From: Mycolicibacterium novocastrense
Lineage (GTDB): Bacteria > Actinomycetota > Actinomycetes > Mycobacteriales > Mycobacteriaceae
Assembly (NCBI RefSeq): GCF_001570485.1
Contig: NZ_BCTA01000046.1
Location: 1-47,660 of the forward strand
DNA: 47,660 nucleotides
Reading direction: 5' to 3'
The notes under the pieces were generated by a model, which did no database searches, was not told the origin of the DNA, and saw only the letters and a list, made by a program, of their open reading frames with translations. The translations under genes and the position numbers were made by a program. This document shows, piece after piece, positions 27,853 through 35,932 of the stretch. Within the stretch, counting starts at the first letter, position 1, and the number at the start of each line of letters is the position of its first letter.

Positions 27853-28580
27853 CCTGGCTGCTCTCCCGAGGAGGAGTCGAGCGGGGGCGCGGCGATCCCG
27901 GCGCGTTTCGCCGCGCGGCGCCGCTTGTACCACTCGATGAACATCGGCAGCACCGAGATCACGACGATCGCGATGACGATGGGCTCGAGCAGCTTCTGGA
28001 CGGTCTCGAACCGGCCGAGCCAGTATCCGAGCAGGGTCAGGCCCACCCCCCACACGACGGCGCCGACCACGTTGAACAGTGTGAACACCGGATAGCTCAT
28101 TCGGGCCGCGCCGGCCGTCAGCGGGGCGAGGGTGCGGACGATCGGCACGAAGCGGGCGATGACGATCGCGAACGGTCCCCGCTGCTCGAAGAACACGTGC
28201 GCCTCTTCGAGGTACTTCTGCTTGAGGATCCGAGCATCGGGCCGAAACATCGCGGTGCCGATGTTGCGCCCGATCCAGTACCCGACCTGACCGCCCAGGA
28301 CCGCGGCGATGGGGATGAACAGCAGCAACTGCCAGAGCTGGAAGTTGATGACCTCGCCGCCGCCCTCGGCCAGCGCGGCCGTGCCCGCGGCCAGCATGCC
28401 CGCCACGAACAGCAGCGAGTCGCCCGGCAGGACCGGGAACAACACCCCGGACTCGACGAAGACGACGACCAGCAGTCCGACCAGCGCCCACGTGCCGAAG
28501 TAGCCCAACAGCGTCATCGGGTCGAGGAAGTCCGGCATCAACGCCAGGTGGTCGGTCGCCGCAAGGGCCGAGATTCTCAC
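27849..28580 (-). CDS. DedA-family membrane protein
   Basis: This 243-residue protein has the DedA/SNARE-associated core: VESGVLFPVLPGDSLLF (about 44-60), a re-entrant-like region, then GRNIGTAMF, RGPFAIVIARFVPIVRTLAPLTAGAARMSY and GAVVWGVGLTLLGYWLG. Family members act in lipid flipping and membrane homeostasis; some support undecaprenyl-phosphate recycling. The C-terminus is basic and cytosolic (YKRRRAAKRAG). The GTG at 28580 has TATCTT 8 nt upstream. It is divergent from adh at 28666 and its stop overlaps nhaA. Confidence 0.9.
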   Translation of the reverse strand: MRISALAATDHLALMPDFLDPMTLLGYFGTWALVGLLVVVFVESGVLFPVLPGDSLLFVAGMLAAGTAALAEGGGEVINFQLWQLLLFIPIAAVLGGQVGYWIGRNIGTAMFRPDARILKQKYLEEAHVFFEQRGPFAIVIARFVPIVRTLAPLTAGAARMSYPVFTLFNVVGAVVWGVGLTLLGYWLGRFETVQKLLEPIVIAIVVISVLPMFIEWYKRRRAAKRAGIAAPPLDSSSGEQPG

Positions 28581-28588
28581 AAGGCCCC

Positions 28589-28594
28589 AAGATA
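28589..28594 (-). promoter_or_regulatory. -10-like TATCTT before the DedA gene
   Basis: TATCTT lies 8 nt before the GTG at 28580, consistent with leaderless transcription. Confidence 0.5.
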
Positions 28595-28653
28595 CCGGGC
28601 TGTCAGGGCAGTCCGAGAAATGACGAAGGCGGGCGGCCCCGCGGGCCAGCGAA

Positions 28654-28659
28654 TACGCT
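28654..28659 (+). promoter_or_regulatory. -10-like TACGCT before the ADH gene at 28666
   Basis: TACGCT lies 6 nt before the ATG at 28666. The divergent DedA hexamer is 60 bp away. Confidence 0.45.
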
Positions 28660-28665
28660 CACAAA

Positions 28666-29679
28666 ATGCCCACTCACAAGGCGGTTCTCGTCGAATCCGT
28701 TGGCGGTCCTCTCACCTTGGCCGACGTCGAGACGACGTCGCCGCCGCCGTTGCATGTGCGCATCGCCGTCGCCGCCTGCGGCGTGTGCGGTACCGACCAG
28801 GGCTTCGTGGCCGGCGGCTTTCCCGGCCTGAACTGGCCGATCACGTTGGGCCACGAGATCGCCGGAACCGTCGCCGAGGTGGGCGACGGTGTGGAGGACT
28901 TCGCGGTCGGTGACCGGGTGGCCGTGGGATGGTTCGGCGGCAACTGCAACCGGTGTGTGCCGTGCCGCAAGGGCCAGTTCATGCAGTGCGCGCGCATGCA
29001 GGTGCCGAGCTGGCACTATCCGGGCGGCTACGCCGAATCGGTGACGGCGCCGGTCACCGCGCTGGCCCGCATCCCCGAGGGGTTGTCGTTCGCCGAGGCC
29101 GCCCCGATGGGTTGTGCGGGCGTCACCACCTTCAACGGCCTGCGGCAGACGAAAGCCAAGTCCGGTGACCTCGTCGCCGTGCTCGGCGTCGGCGGCCTCG
29201 GTCACCTCGGTGTGCAGTTCGCCAGGGCGATGGGTTTCGAGACCGTGGCGATCGCCCGCGGGGCGGACAAGGAGGTCGACGCCCGCGAACTCGGCGCTCA
29301 TCACTACATCGACTCCAGGGCCGTCGACGTCGCCGCGGCGCTCACGGACCTCGGCGGTGCGGCCGTGGTGCTGGCGACGGCGGCGAATTCACAGGCGATG
29401 GCCGACACCGTGGGTGGGCTGGCGGCCCAGGGTGAGCTCGTCATCATCGGCGTCACCGCCGACCCGTTGCCGATCGCCCCGGTCCAGCTCATCACCGACG
29501 GACTGAGCGTGAGCGGCCATCCGTCGGGCACCTCACGCGATGTCGAGGAGACGATGCACTTCGCGGTGCAGAGCGGGGTGCGCGCCCGGATCGAGGAGCG
29601 TCCGCTGGCCGAGGCCGCCGAGGCCTATGCCGCGATGGAGCAGGGCCGGGCCCGCTACCGCATGGTCTTGACCATGTGA
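28666..29679 (+). CDS. zinc-dependent alcohol dehydrogenase, AdhP type
   Basis: This 337-residue MDR enzyme has catalytic zinc ligands in ACGVCGTDQ and LGHEIAG, a full four-Cys structural zinc loop (CNRCVPCRKGQFMQC with the preceding NC), and the Rossmann loop VLGVGGLGHLGVQFARAMGF. It is a cytosolic NAD(P)-linked alcohol/aldehyde oxidoreductase with unknown substrate. Contrast the enzyme at 12515-13576, which lacks one structural Cys. It lies 48 bp before fba on the same strand, but fba has its own promoter-like motif. Confidence 0.92.
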   Translation: MPTHKAVLVESVGGPLTLADVETTSPPPLHVRIAVAACGVCGTDQGFVAGGFPGLNWPITLGHEIAGTVAEVGDGVEDFAVGDRVAVGWFGGNCNRCVPCRKGQFMQCARMQVPSWHYPGGYAESVTAPVTALARIPEGLSFAEAAPMGCAGVTTFNGLRQTKAKSGDLVAVLGVGGLGHLGVQFARAMGFETVAIARGADKEVDARELGAHHYIDSRAVDVAAALTDLGGAAVVLATAANSQAMADTVGGLAAQGELVIIGVTADPLPIAPVQLITDGLSVSGHPSGTSRDVEETMHFAVQSGVRARIEERPLAEAAEAYAAMEQGRARYRMVLTM

Positions 29680-29696
29680 ACAGGCCGCCGCGGTGG

Positions 29697-29702
29697 GATA
29701 AT
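29697..29702 (+). promoter_or_regulatory. -10-like GATAAT of fba
   Basis: GATAAT lies 25 nt before the fba ATG and is followed by a GAGAGGA ribosome site, so fba is probably leadered. No clear -35 is present at the standard distance. Confidence 0.4.
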
Positions 29703-29727
29703 CGCCGAAACGGCGAGAGGACGACCC

Positions 29728-30768
29728 ATGCCCATCGCAACGCCCGAGGTGTACGCGCAGATGCTCGACCGGGCCAAGGAGCACGGTTACGCGTTTCCGG
29801 CCATCAACTGCACGTCGTCGGAATCCGTCAACGCCGCCATCAAGGGTTTCGCCGACGCCGGTAGTGACGGGATCATCCAATTCTCCACCGGCGGAGCTGA
29901 ATTCGCGTCGGGCCTCGGGGTCAAGGACATGGTCACCGGTGCAGTCGCCCTCGCCGAGTTCGCTCACATCATCGCCGCCAGGTACCCGATCACGGTGGCG
30001 TTGCACACCGACCACTGTCCGAAGGACAAGCTCGACACCTACGTGCGACCGTTGCTCGCCCTCTCGCAGCAACGGGTCTCCGAGGGTAAGCCTCCGTTGT
30101 TCCAATCGCACATGTGGGACGGCTCGGCGGTACCGCTCGACGAAAACCTCGTCATCGCACGCGAACTGCTCAAGGACGCCGCCGCGGCGAGAATCGTGCT
30201 GGAGATCGAGATCGGCGTGGTCGGCGGCGAGGAGGACGGCGTCGCCAACGAGATCAACGACAAGCTCTACACCACCGCCGAGGATTTCGAGAAGACCGTC
30301 GAGGCGCTCGGCGCGGGCGAACACGGCAGGTACCTGCTGGCCGCCACGTTCGGCAATGTGCACGGCGTGTACAAGCCGGGCAACGTCAAACTGCGGCCCG
30401 AAATCCTCGATCAGGGGCAGAAGGTCGCCGCGGCCAAACTCGGATTATCCTCGGATGCAAAGCCTTTCGACTTCGTCTTCCACGGCGGCTCGGGCTCGCT
30501 GAAATCCGAGATCGAGGACGCGTTGCGCTACGGCGTCGTGAAGATGAACGTCGACACCGACACCCAGTACGCCTTCACGCGGCCGGTGGCCGCGCACATG
30601 TTCACCAAATACGACGGCGTGCTCAAGGTCGATGGCGAGGTGGGGGACAAGAAGGCCTACGATCCGCGCAGCTACCTGAAGAAGGCGGAGGCCTCGATGA
30701 GTGAACGCGTCGTCGAGGCGTGCCGCGATCTGCACAGCGCGGGCCGTTCGGTCACCGCGGGCCGGTAG
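29728..30768 (+). CDS. fba: class II fructose-bisphosphate aldolase
   Basis: This 346-residue zinc aldolase has the catalytic VALHTDHCPKDK segment (zinc His, residues near 92-98), the Glu/His zinc-site region FGNVHGVYKPG (near 212-222) and FVFHGGSGS (near 250-258). It cleaves fructose-1,6-bisphosphate in glycolysis and makes it in gluconeogenesis. Mycobacteria depend on this class II type. It has a ribosome site GAGAGGA. Its stop abuts, with no gap, the stop of the convergent gene at 30769. Confidence 0.97.
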   Translation: MPIATPEVYAQMLDRAKEHGYAFPAINCTSSESVNAAIKGFADAGSDGIIQFSTGGAEFASGLGVKDMVTGAVALAEFAHIIAARYPITVALHTDHCPKDKLDTYVRPLLALSQQRVSEGKPPLFQSHMWDGSAVPLDENLVIARELLKDAAAARIVLEIEIGVVGGEEDGVANEINDKLYTTAEDFEKTVEALGAGEHGRYLLAATFGNVHGVYKPGNVKLRPEILDQGQKVAAAKLGLSSDAKPFDFVFHGGSGSLKSEIEDALRYGVVKMNVDTDTQYAFTRPVAAHMFTKYDGVLKVDGEVGDKKAYDPRSYLKKAEASMSERVVEACRDLHSAGRSVTAGR

Positions 30769-31629
30769 TCACTGGGGCGCCTGGCAGATCTTCCACTGCT
30801 CGTCGCGGAACTCCAGATCGAAGCTGCGGGTCGACCGGGTCTGGGGGGCGTAGGCCATGAACGCGGTGACGTTCGCCTCGGCGTGGTCGCCGTTGATCAC
30901 CACCTGGTCGATGCTGGCGACCACCGGATACTGCTTGGCGGCGGCGACCCGTTCGTGGATCTCCGCCCAGGTCTTGTCGTCGTATCGGACGTAGCTGTCG
31001 CGCTTGGCGCCGCAGGTGATGCTGCGCAGTTTGGCCAGATCGCCGTTCTGGATCGCGGTGTCGAACTCCTCGATGGTGTTGCGGACCATCTCCTCCTGAG
31101 ACACCCGGGGCCCCGAGTCCCGGGTCAACAACACGGTGCCCAGCACCGCGATGGCCACCAGCGCGGCGATGACCAGCACCACGGCCACCACCCACCCCCA
31201 GCTGCGGCGCTGCCGCGGCGGCCCGGGAGCGTCACCACGCGGCGGAATGACCTGCGGGGCAACGGGTTTGTGCTGTCCGGGGGCACCGGGAGAGGAGAAC
31301 ACCTCGGTGGCCGGCTCGGCGGGGGTGTCGATCCGCTGCGTCGTGCCCGCATCGAACCCGGACGGCGCGGTGAATCGACGCTCGCCCTGGTCGGCGCCCG
31401 GGGCCGACTCGGCGTGCGGTTGGGCGGTCGACATCACCTCGGTCGCGGGCTCATGATCGCCGTGCGGTTCGATCACCTCGGTGGCCGGTTCGGCCCCCTC
31501 CGGGGTCTCTTCCGTTGCTGAAGGGTCGTCGTTTGTGGCCGCTTCGGGGTTCTCGGAGGCGGGAACCTCTGAGGCGTCCGACCCTTCCGGACCGTCTTCC
31601 GGCTGGTCAGGCCCTGATGGATTCGACAT
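30769..31629 (-). CDS. single-pass membrane protein with EPATEV repeats (Rv0361-like)
   Basis: This 286-residue protein has an acidic, Pro/Ala/Glu-rich cytosolic N-terminus of about 140 residues carrying EPATEV three times, then a membrane segment WGWVVAVVLVIAALVAIAVL (about 144-163). The outer C-terminal domain (EEMVRNTIEEFDTAIQNGDLAKLRSITC..., ending FDLEFRDEQWKICQAPQ) is of the DUF4878/NTF2 type with two Cys. The layout and position by fba fit Rv0361. The function is unknown. Acidic Thr sites such as ATEV may be kinase or FHA targets, an inference only. Confidence 0.78.
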   Translation of the reverse strand: MSNPSGPDQPEDGPEGSDASEVPASENPEAATNDDPSATEETPEGAEPATEVIEPHGDHEPATEVMSTAQPHAESAPGADQGERRFTAPSGFDAGTTQRIDTPAEPATEVFSSPGAPGQHKPVAPQVIPPRGDAPGPPRQRRSWGWVVAVVLVIAALVAIAVLGTVLLTRDSGPRVSQEEMVRNTIEEFDTAIQNGDLAKLRSITCGAKRDSYVRYDDKTWAEIHERVAAAKQYPVVASIDQVVINGDHAEANVTAFMAYAPQTRSTRSFDLEFRDEQWKICQAPQ

Positions 31630-31744
31630 GCCTGCTGCGGTCCTCCCTTACGACGCTACGGCCGAAGCTTAGCTACCGCCGGCCAGTGCGCGCTCAGACC
31701 CGTGCGGTGACGGCGGCGCTGGCGCACACGGCACAATGGGGGCC

Positions 31745-32161
31745 ATGACAGGCATGGGTGATCTCCTGGGGCCGGATCCGGTACTGCTGCCCGGCGACAG
31801 CGACGCCGAAGCCGAACTCGCCGCGGGGGAGAAGCCCGCGATCGTGGCGGCCGCGCATCCCTCAGCATCGGTCGCGTGGGCGACGCTGGCCGAGGATGCG
31901 CTCGCCGACGACAGGGCGATCACCGCCTACGCCTACGCGCGGACCGGCTATCACCGCGGGCTGGATCAGTTGCGCCGCAACGGCTGGAAGGGCTTCGGGC
32001 CCGTGCCCTTCCGTCACGAGCCCAACCGCGGATTCCTGCGCTGTGTCGCGGCCCTGGCGCGGGCGGCCGACGCTATCGGGGAGACCGACGAAAACCAGCG
32101 CTGCCTGGACCTGCTCGACGACTGTGATCCGTCGGCGCGGGCCGAACTCGGGCTGGCCTGA
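31745..32161 (+). CDS. DUF3151 family protein (Rv0360c-like)
   Basis: This 138-residue cytosolic protein includes HPSASVAWATLAEDAL, TAYAYARTGYHRGLDQLRRNGWKG and PNRGFLRCVAALARAADAIG, a TPR-like helical pattern seen in the actinobacterial DUF3151 family. The function is unknown. The inner ATG at 31745 is favoured over 31736; CACAAT lies 7 nt before it, a weak leaderless signal. Its TGA is immediately followed by the stop of the convergent CDF gene. Confidence 0.88.
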   Translation: MTGMGDLLGPDPVLLPGDSDAEAELAAGEKPAIVAAAHPSASVAWATLAEDALADDRAITAYAYARTGYHRGLDQLRRNGWKGFGPVPFRHEPNRGFLRCVAALARAADAIGETDENQRCLDLLDDCDPSARAELGLA

Positions 32162-33052
32162 CTACTCCGCTTCGCAGTTGCAGTCCCCGGCGCCGTCGCC
32201 CGGTTCCACCTGAACCGTTGCGTGATCCAAACCGCGTTCGGTCAGCACGGCGCGCGCATCGTCGAGCACCAGCGCCGAATCCCGGTTGCTGGTCAGGTGC
32301 GCGGTGACCATGTCCTTGCCGGGCACCAGCGTCCACACGTGCAGATCGTGCACGTCGGTCACGCCCTCGACCGCGCACAGCGCGGTCCGCAACTCCTCGA
32401 CGTCGATGTGAGCGGGTGACGATTCCGACAGGATCCGCAGGGCCGCCCGCGCCAGTGAGAACGCCCTCGGCAACACCCACAGCGCGACGAACACCGCGAC
32501 GACGACGTCTGCGTAGGGCCAGCCCGTCGTGACCGTGACGATGCCCGCGATCAACACGCCGATGCTGCCGACCGTGTCGGCGACGACCTCCATGTAGGCG
32601 CCCTTGACGGCCAGGCTCGTCTCGGAGTGGGAACGCAGCAGCAGCACGACGACGGCGTTGGCCACCAGCCCCGCCAGCGCCACGACGATCAACGGGACAC
32701 CGGGCACCTCGGGCGCGTCCCCGATCCGCTCGATCGCCTCGATCAGGATGAATGCCGCGACGCCGAGCAGCAGCACCGCGTTGGCCACGGCGGTGAACAC
32801 CTCGGCGCGGTGCCAGCCGTATGTGCGGGCCGGGGAGGTGCTGCCCTTGCGGGCGAGCAGCACCGCGGTCAGGCCCATGAACATCGCGACCAGATCGGTC
32901 AGCATGTGGCCGGCATCCGCCAACAAGGCGATGGAGTTGATCAGCAGGGCCGTGACGAGCTCGATCACGAAAAAGGCGGTCAGGATCGCCGCCGCGATCA
33001 CCATCCGGCTGACTCGGGTGTCGCCTCTGCTGTGATCGTGACCGGCACCCAT
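32162..33052 (-). CDS. CDF-family divalent metal (Zn-type) exporter
   Basis: This 296-residue protein has six membrane helices with the transport-site motif DAGHMLTD on TM2 (HxxxD) and YMEVVADTVGS on TM5 (ExxxD; classical zinc exporters have HxxxD here). A His/Asp-rich N-terminus (GHDHSRGD) precedes them and a cytosolic ferredoxin-like C-terminal domain follows, carrying DVHDLHVWTLVPG and ending CNCEAE. It exports zinc or a related metal by proton antiport. The start is the ATG at 33052, six nucleotides after TATATT; the ORF upstream to 33088 runs through the palindrome. An ArsR/SmtB-type operator is likely. Confidence 0.92.
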   Translation of the reverse strand: MGAGHDHSRGDTRVSRMVIAAAILTAFFVIELVTALLINSIALLADAGHMLTDLVAMFMGLTAVLLARKGSTSPARTYGWHRAEVFTAVANAVLLLGVAAFILIEAIERIGDAPEVPGVPLIVVALAGLVANAVVVLLLRSHSETSLAVKGAYMEVVADTVGSIGVLIAGIVTVTTGWPYADVVVAVFVALWVLPRAFSLARAALRILSESSPAHIDVEELRTALCAVEGVTDVHDLHVWTLVPGKDMVTAHLTSNRDSALVLDDARAVLTERGLDHATVQVEPGDGAGDCNCEAE

Positions 33053-33056
33053 GGCA

Positions 33057-33086
33057 GCAATATATGCGCAAATCCGCATATGTTGC
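33057..33086. promoter_or_regulatory. 30-bp palindromic operator over the CDF start
   Basis: Arms GCAATATATGCG (33057-33068) and CGCATATGTTGC (33075-33086) match at 11 of 12 positions around a 6-nt centre. The left arm contains the -10-like element of the CDF gene. The ATAT-N-TGCG type arms resemble ArsR/SmtB metalloregulator sites. The regulator is not encoded in this window. Confidence 0.75.
33059..33064 (-). promoter_or_regulatory. -10-like TATATT before the CDF gene
   Basis: TATATT lies 6 nt before the ATG at 33052 and is inside the palindrome, so a bound repressor would cover the promoter and start codon. Confidence 0.55.
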
Positions 33087-33120
33087 AAGGACGTGGCCGC
33101 TGCGGGCCCGCCGGGGCGGA

Positions 33121-33903
33121 TCAGAACCAGGCCGACCAGAACCGGGTCAGATCACTGCCCAGCCACACCAGCGGGCGCGGCACGCCCGTGAAGTCGAAGA
33201 ACCACAGCACCAGCTGCCAGAACCAGGTGTTGAGTCCCGGGGTGAAGAGCAGTAGCAGCAGGACCAGCAGGCCCCACTGTTTGGCAGGGGCCACCGCTCG
33301 TTGGGTCTGCGGGCTCAGGTGCGGCTCGAGCGCGCCGTACCCGTCCAACCCGGGGACCGGGAGCATGTTGAGCACGAACGCCGTCACCTGGAGAAAACCC
33401 AGGAACGCCATACCCGACCAGAACACGCCGTGTGCGGGGTCGTAGAGCGCGCTCGTCAGCACCAGCAGCAGGGCCGCGAACACCAGGTTGGTGGACGGTC
33501 CGGCAAGGCTGACCAAGGTGCGCTGACGCTTGGTCATCCAGCCGGTGTGGACATACACCGCCCCGCCGGGCAGGCCGATACCGCCGATCGCGATGATCGC
33601 GACCGGCAGCCCGATCGACAACAGCGGGTTGGAGTACTTCAGCGGGTTGAGCGTGAGATAGCCGCGTCCCGCGACGTCGCGGTCACCGAACCGCCATGCG
33701 GTGTAGGCGTGGGCGAACTCGTGCACGCACAGCGACACCAACCAGCCCGCGATCACGAACGTGAACACCCCGACATAGGCCAGCGGTCGCGAGATCTCCG
33801 TCGCGCACACCCATGCCACCACGCCGCCGGCCACGGTGGCCGCCACGATCGCGAGGAAGACGGGGCTGGGCCGCACCGACTGGTGCAGCGGTCGAACGCT
33901 CAC
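33121..33903 (-). CDS. M50-family site-2 protease-like membrane protein (Rv0359-like)
   Basis: This 260-residue integral membrane protein has the zinc-metalloprotease motif HEFAH (in SLCVHEFAHAYTAWRFGDRD, about residues 61-65) and the second motif NMLPVPGLDGYGALEPH (Asp ligand, about 183-199). Several hydrophobic helices surround them. Family members cleave membrane-embedded substrates; the mycobacterial homologue has no assigned substrate that I know. The GTG at 33903 has TAGCTT 6 nt upstream. It is divergent from the P450 gene. Confidence 0.9.
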   Translation of the reverse strand: MSVRPLHQSVRPSPVFLAIVAATVAGGVVAWVCATEISRPLAYVGVFTFVIAGWLVSLCVHEFAHAYTAWRFGDRDVAGRGYLTLNPLKYSNPLLSIGLPVAIIAIGGIGLPGGAVYVHTGWMTKRQRTLVSLAGPSTNLVFAALLLVLTSALYDPAHGVFWSGMAFLGFLQVTAFVLNMLPVPGLDGYGALEPHLSPQTQRAVAPAKQWGLLVLLLLLFTPGLNTWFWQLVLWFFDFTGVPRPLVWLGSDLTRFWSAWF

Positions 33904-33909
33904 GGGTCG

Positions 33910-33915
33910 AAGCTA
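33910..33915 (-). promoter_or_regulatory. -10-like TAGCTT before the M50 gene
   Basis: TAGCTT lies 6 nt before the GTG at 33903, consistent with leaderless transcription. It falls in a 33-bp divergent region shared with the P450 gene. Confidence 0.45.
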
Positions 33916-33936
33916 CCGGCTGTGAGACAGTCGAGC

Positions 33937-35307
33937 ATGCGACCGCCAAGGCTGCCTGCGCCCAAACCCTTCTCCCCGGTTTTCGGGGGTTTGTATGCCG
34001 CGGCCTTCGGACTGGGCGGCCAGCAGCTCGTGCACCAGCTGATACAGCGTTACGGCCCCGTGGTGGAACTGCCCGTTCTGGGTTTCGGAAAGGTGGTCGC
34101 CGTCGCAGATGCGACGCTGGCCAAGCAGGTGTTCACCGAGCAGCCCGACATCCTGCTGGGCGGCGAAGGGGTGGGTCCGGCTGCGGCGATCTACGGTCCA
34201 CGATCCATGTTCGTCCAGGAAGAGCCCGAGCATTTGCGCAGGCGTCGGTTGCTCACCCCGCCGCTACACGGCCAGACGCTCACCAGCTACGTGCCGATCA
34301 TCGAATCGGCGACGCGGTCGGCGATGGCAACCTGGCCCGTCGGGCGCTCGATGCGCATGCTCGATGCCGCCCGTGAGCTCACCCTGGACGTGATCGTGCG
34401 GGTCGTCTTCGGGATCGGTGACCCAGAATCGGTGACTCGGTTCGGTAAGCCGTTCGAGGAATTGCTCGACTTGGCGCTGTCCGAGGAGACACCTGTGCGA
34501 TATGCGCTGCGGCGCGTGGGAGCACTGCGCCGGTGGGGCAAGCTGTCCGAGGTCAACTGCAGGATCGACGAGTTGGTGCTGCCGTTGATCGCCGAACGCC
34601 GTTCCGATCCTTCCTCGGCCGAGCGCACTGACATCCTCAGCATGCTCGCCAACGCTCGGACCGACGACGGTGACCGCCTGTCGGAGGCCGAGATTCGAGC
34701 CGACCTCATCACCTTGGTGCTCGCAGGTCACGAAACCACCGCGACGACGTTGGCGTGGCTGGTCGACCTGCTGCTGCACCACCCCGACACGTTGGCGAGG
34801 GTGCGTGCCGAAAGCCGGTCCGGCGACACCCGGTACACCGAAGCCGCCATCTCCGAAACGTTGCGGCTGTGGCCGGCCGCGCCGATCACCGGCCGGATGA
34901 CCACCGGGCGCTACCGGCTTGGTGACTACATCCTGGATCCGGGGACTCGCATCGTGCTGCTGCTCGATGTCATCAACCGAGATCCCGTCACCTATCCCGC
35001 ACCGGCCGAGTTCCGGCCCGAGCGGTTCCTTGACAGCCGGCCGCATCCCTACGCCTGGGTCCCGTTCGGTGGGGGTCTCAAACGGTGTATCGGCGCCAGC
35101 TTCTCGATGTGCGAGCTGACCACGACACTGCACACCATCCTCCGTGAGGGCGATCTCGAACCGGTCAACACGCGGCGGGAGACCGCGCCGCTGCGGGCCG
35201 CGCCGGTCGTGGTTCCGCGCGAGGGCACGATGGTGCGGTTCACACCCGCAGCCAGCCTTCGGTGTGCCGGTAGAACGTCGAGCGCTTCACCGGACGGGGG
35301 GCCGTGA
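33937..35307 (+). CDS. cytochrome P450 (CYP135/137/138-like)
   Basis: This 456-residue P450 starts MRPPRLPAPKPFSPVFGG. It carries the I-helix motif LVLAGHETTAT (near 264-274), the K-helix ETLR, the PxRF-type PAEFRPERFLD and the heme loop FGGGLKRCIGAS (heme Cys near 388). It resembles the CYP135/137/138 group of mycobacteria by memory of sequence style; the substrate is unknown. An in-frame GTG at 33922 is an alternative start. No ferredoxin gene is adjacent. The last 68 bp overlap the convergent gene at 35240-35839. Confidence 0.9.
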   Translation: MRPPRLPAPKPFSPVFGGLYAAAFGLGGQQLVHQLIQRYGPVVELPVLGFGKVVAVADATLAKQVFTEQPDILLGGEGVGPAAAIYGPRSMFVQEEPEHLRRRRLLTPPLHGQTLTSYVPIIESATRSAMATWPVGRSMRMLDAARELTLDVIVRVVFGIGDPESVTRFGKPFEELLDLALSEETPVRYALRRVGALRRWGKLSEVNCRIDELVLPLIAERRSDPSSAERTDILSMLANARTDDGDRLSEAEIRADLITLVLAGHETTATTLAWLVDLLLHHPDTLARVRAESRSGDTRYTEAAISETLRLWPAAPITGRMTTGRYRLGDYILDPGTRIVLLLDVINRDPVTYPAPAEFRPERFLDSRPHPYAWVPFGGGLKRCIGASFSMCELTTTLHTILREGDLEPVNTRRETAPLRAAPVVVPREGTMVRFTPAASLRCAGRTSSASPDGGP

Positions 35308-35839
35308 CGCCGTCGCGGACCACGACGGCGCCGGTGGTGCCGAGTTGGGCCGCTCGTCCGCTCACCCACCGTTGCGGCCGCATGTGACGCGACAGCACGC
35401 TGGCGCGCAGACCCGGCATCGTCGGTGTCGGCTCGATGCGCACCCCGGTCGCTGCTCCGTCGAAGAGCACCTCGTCGTCGACCACCGCCTCACCGATCAA
35501 TTCGACGGGCGGCGAACCCTTCTCGAGCCCGCTCTCACCGAGCCAGAACGCGGCGCCGACCAGCGCCGTTCCCCGGTCGTCGCGGATGAGCGGCACCCGG
35601 GTGGCGCGCCCGCGTAGTGCTCTGCGCGCGTGCCATGGCCGCCGCACGTGGGCGACCTCGACACCGAGTCGATCGGTGCGCAGCAGCCGGGTCAGCACCG
35701 TGGCCACATCGGCCTCGGAGCCGACGACGACCAGGCGACGGCAGGGGATGTCCGGTGTCTCGGCAACCGGGAGTCCGCGCAGCGCGGACGGTATCCGATG
35801 TCGGCCGAACCGCAACACCACGACGTCAGCGGTGCTCAA
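35240..35839 (-). CDS. hypothetical protein (Rv0358-like position)
   Basis: This 199-residue protein of unknown function contains RRLVVVGSEADVATVLTRLLRTDRLGVEVAHVRRPWHARRALRG, then two possible beta-rich lobes and a C-terminal THYRH-like STFYRHTEGWLRV. The start is TTG at 35839, chosen because GCGAGGAG lies 6 nt upstream; GTG codons at 35821 and 35818 are alternatives. It is divergent from purA, as Rv0358 is from Rv0357c. The 3' end overlaps the P450 by 68 bp. No function is assigned. Confidence 0.72.
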   Translation of the reverse strand: MSTADVVVLRFGRHRIPSALRGLPVAETPDIPCRRLVVVGSEADVATVLTRLLRTDRLGVEVAHVRRPWHARRALRGRATRVPLIRDDRGTALVGAAFWLGESGLEKGSPPVELIGEAVVDDEVLFDGAATGVRIEPTPTMPGLRASVLSRHMRPQRWVSGRAAQLGTTGAVVVRDGVTAPRPVKRSTFYRHTEGWLRV

Positions 35840-35932
35840 GTTCGGCTCCTCGCAAGTTGCTGGGATAGGGTGTCTCACCGGCTGCAACAAGGTTTTGGGT
35901 GCAAGAGTAGCCGGAATTGCGAGGACCAAGTC

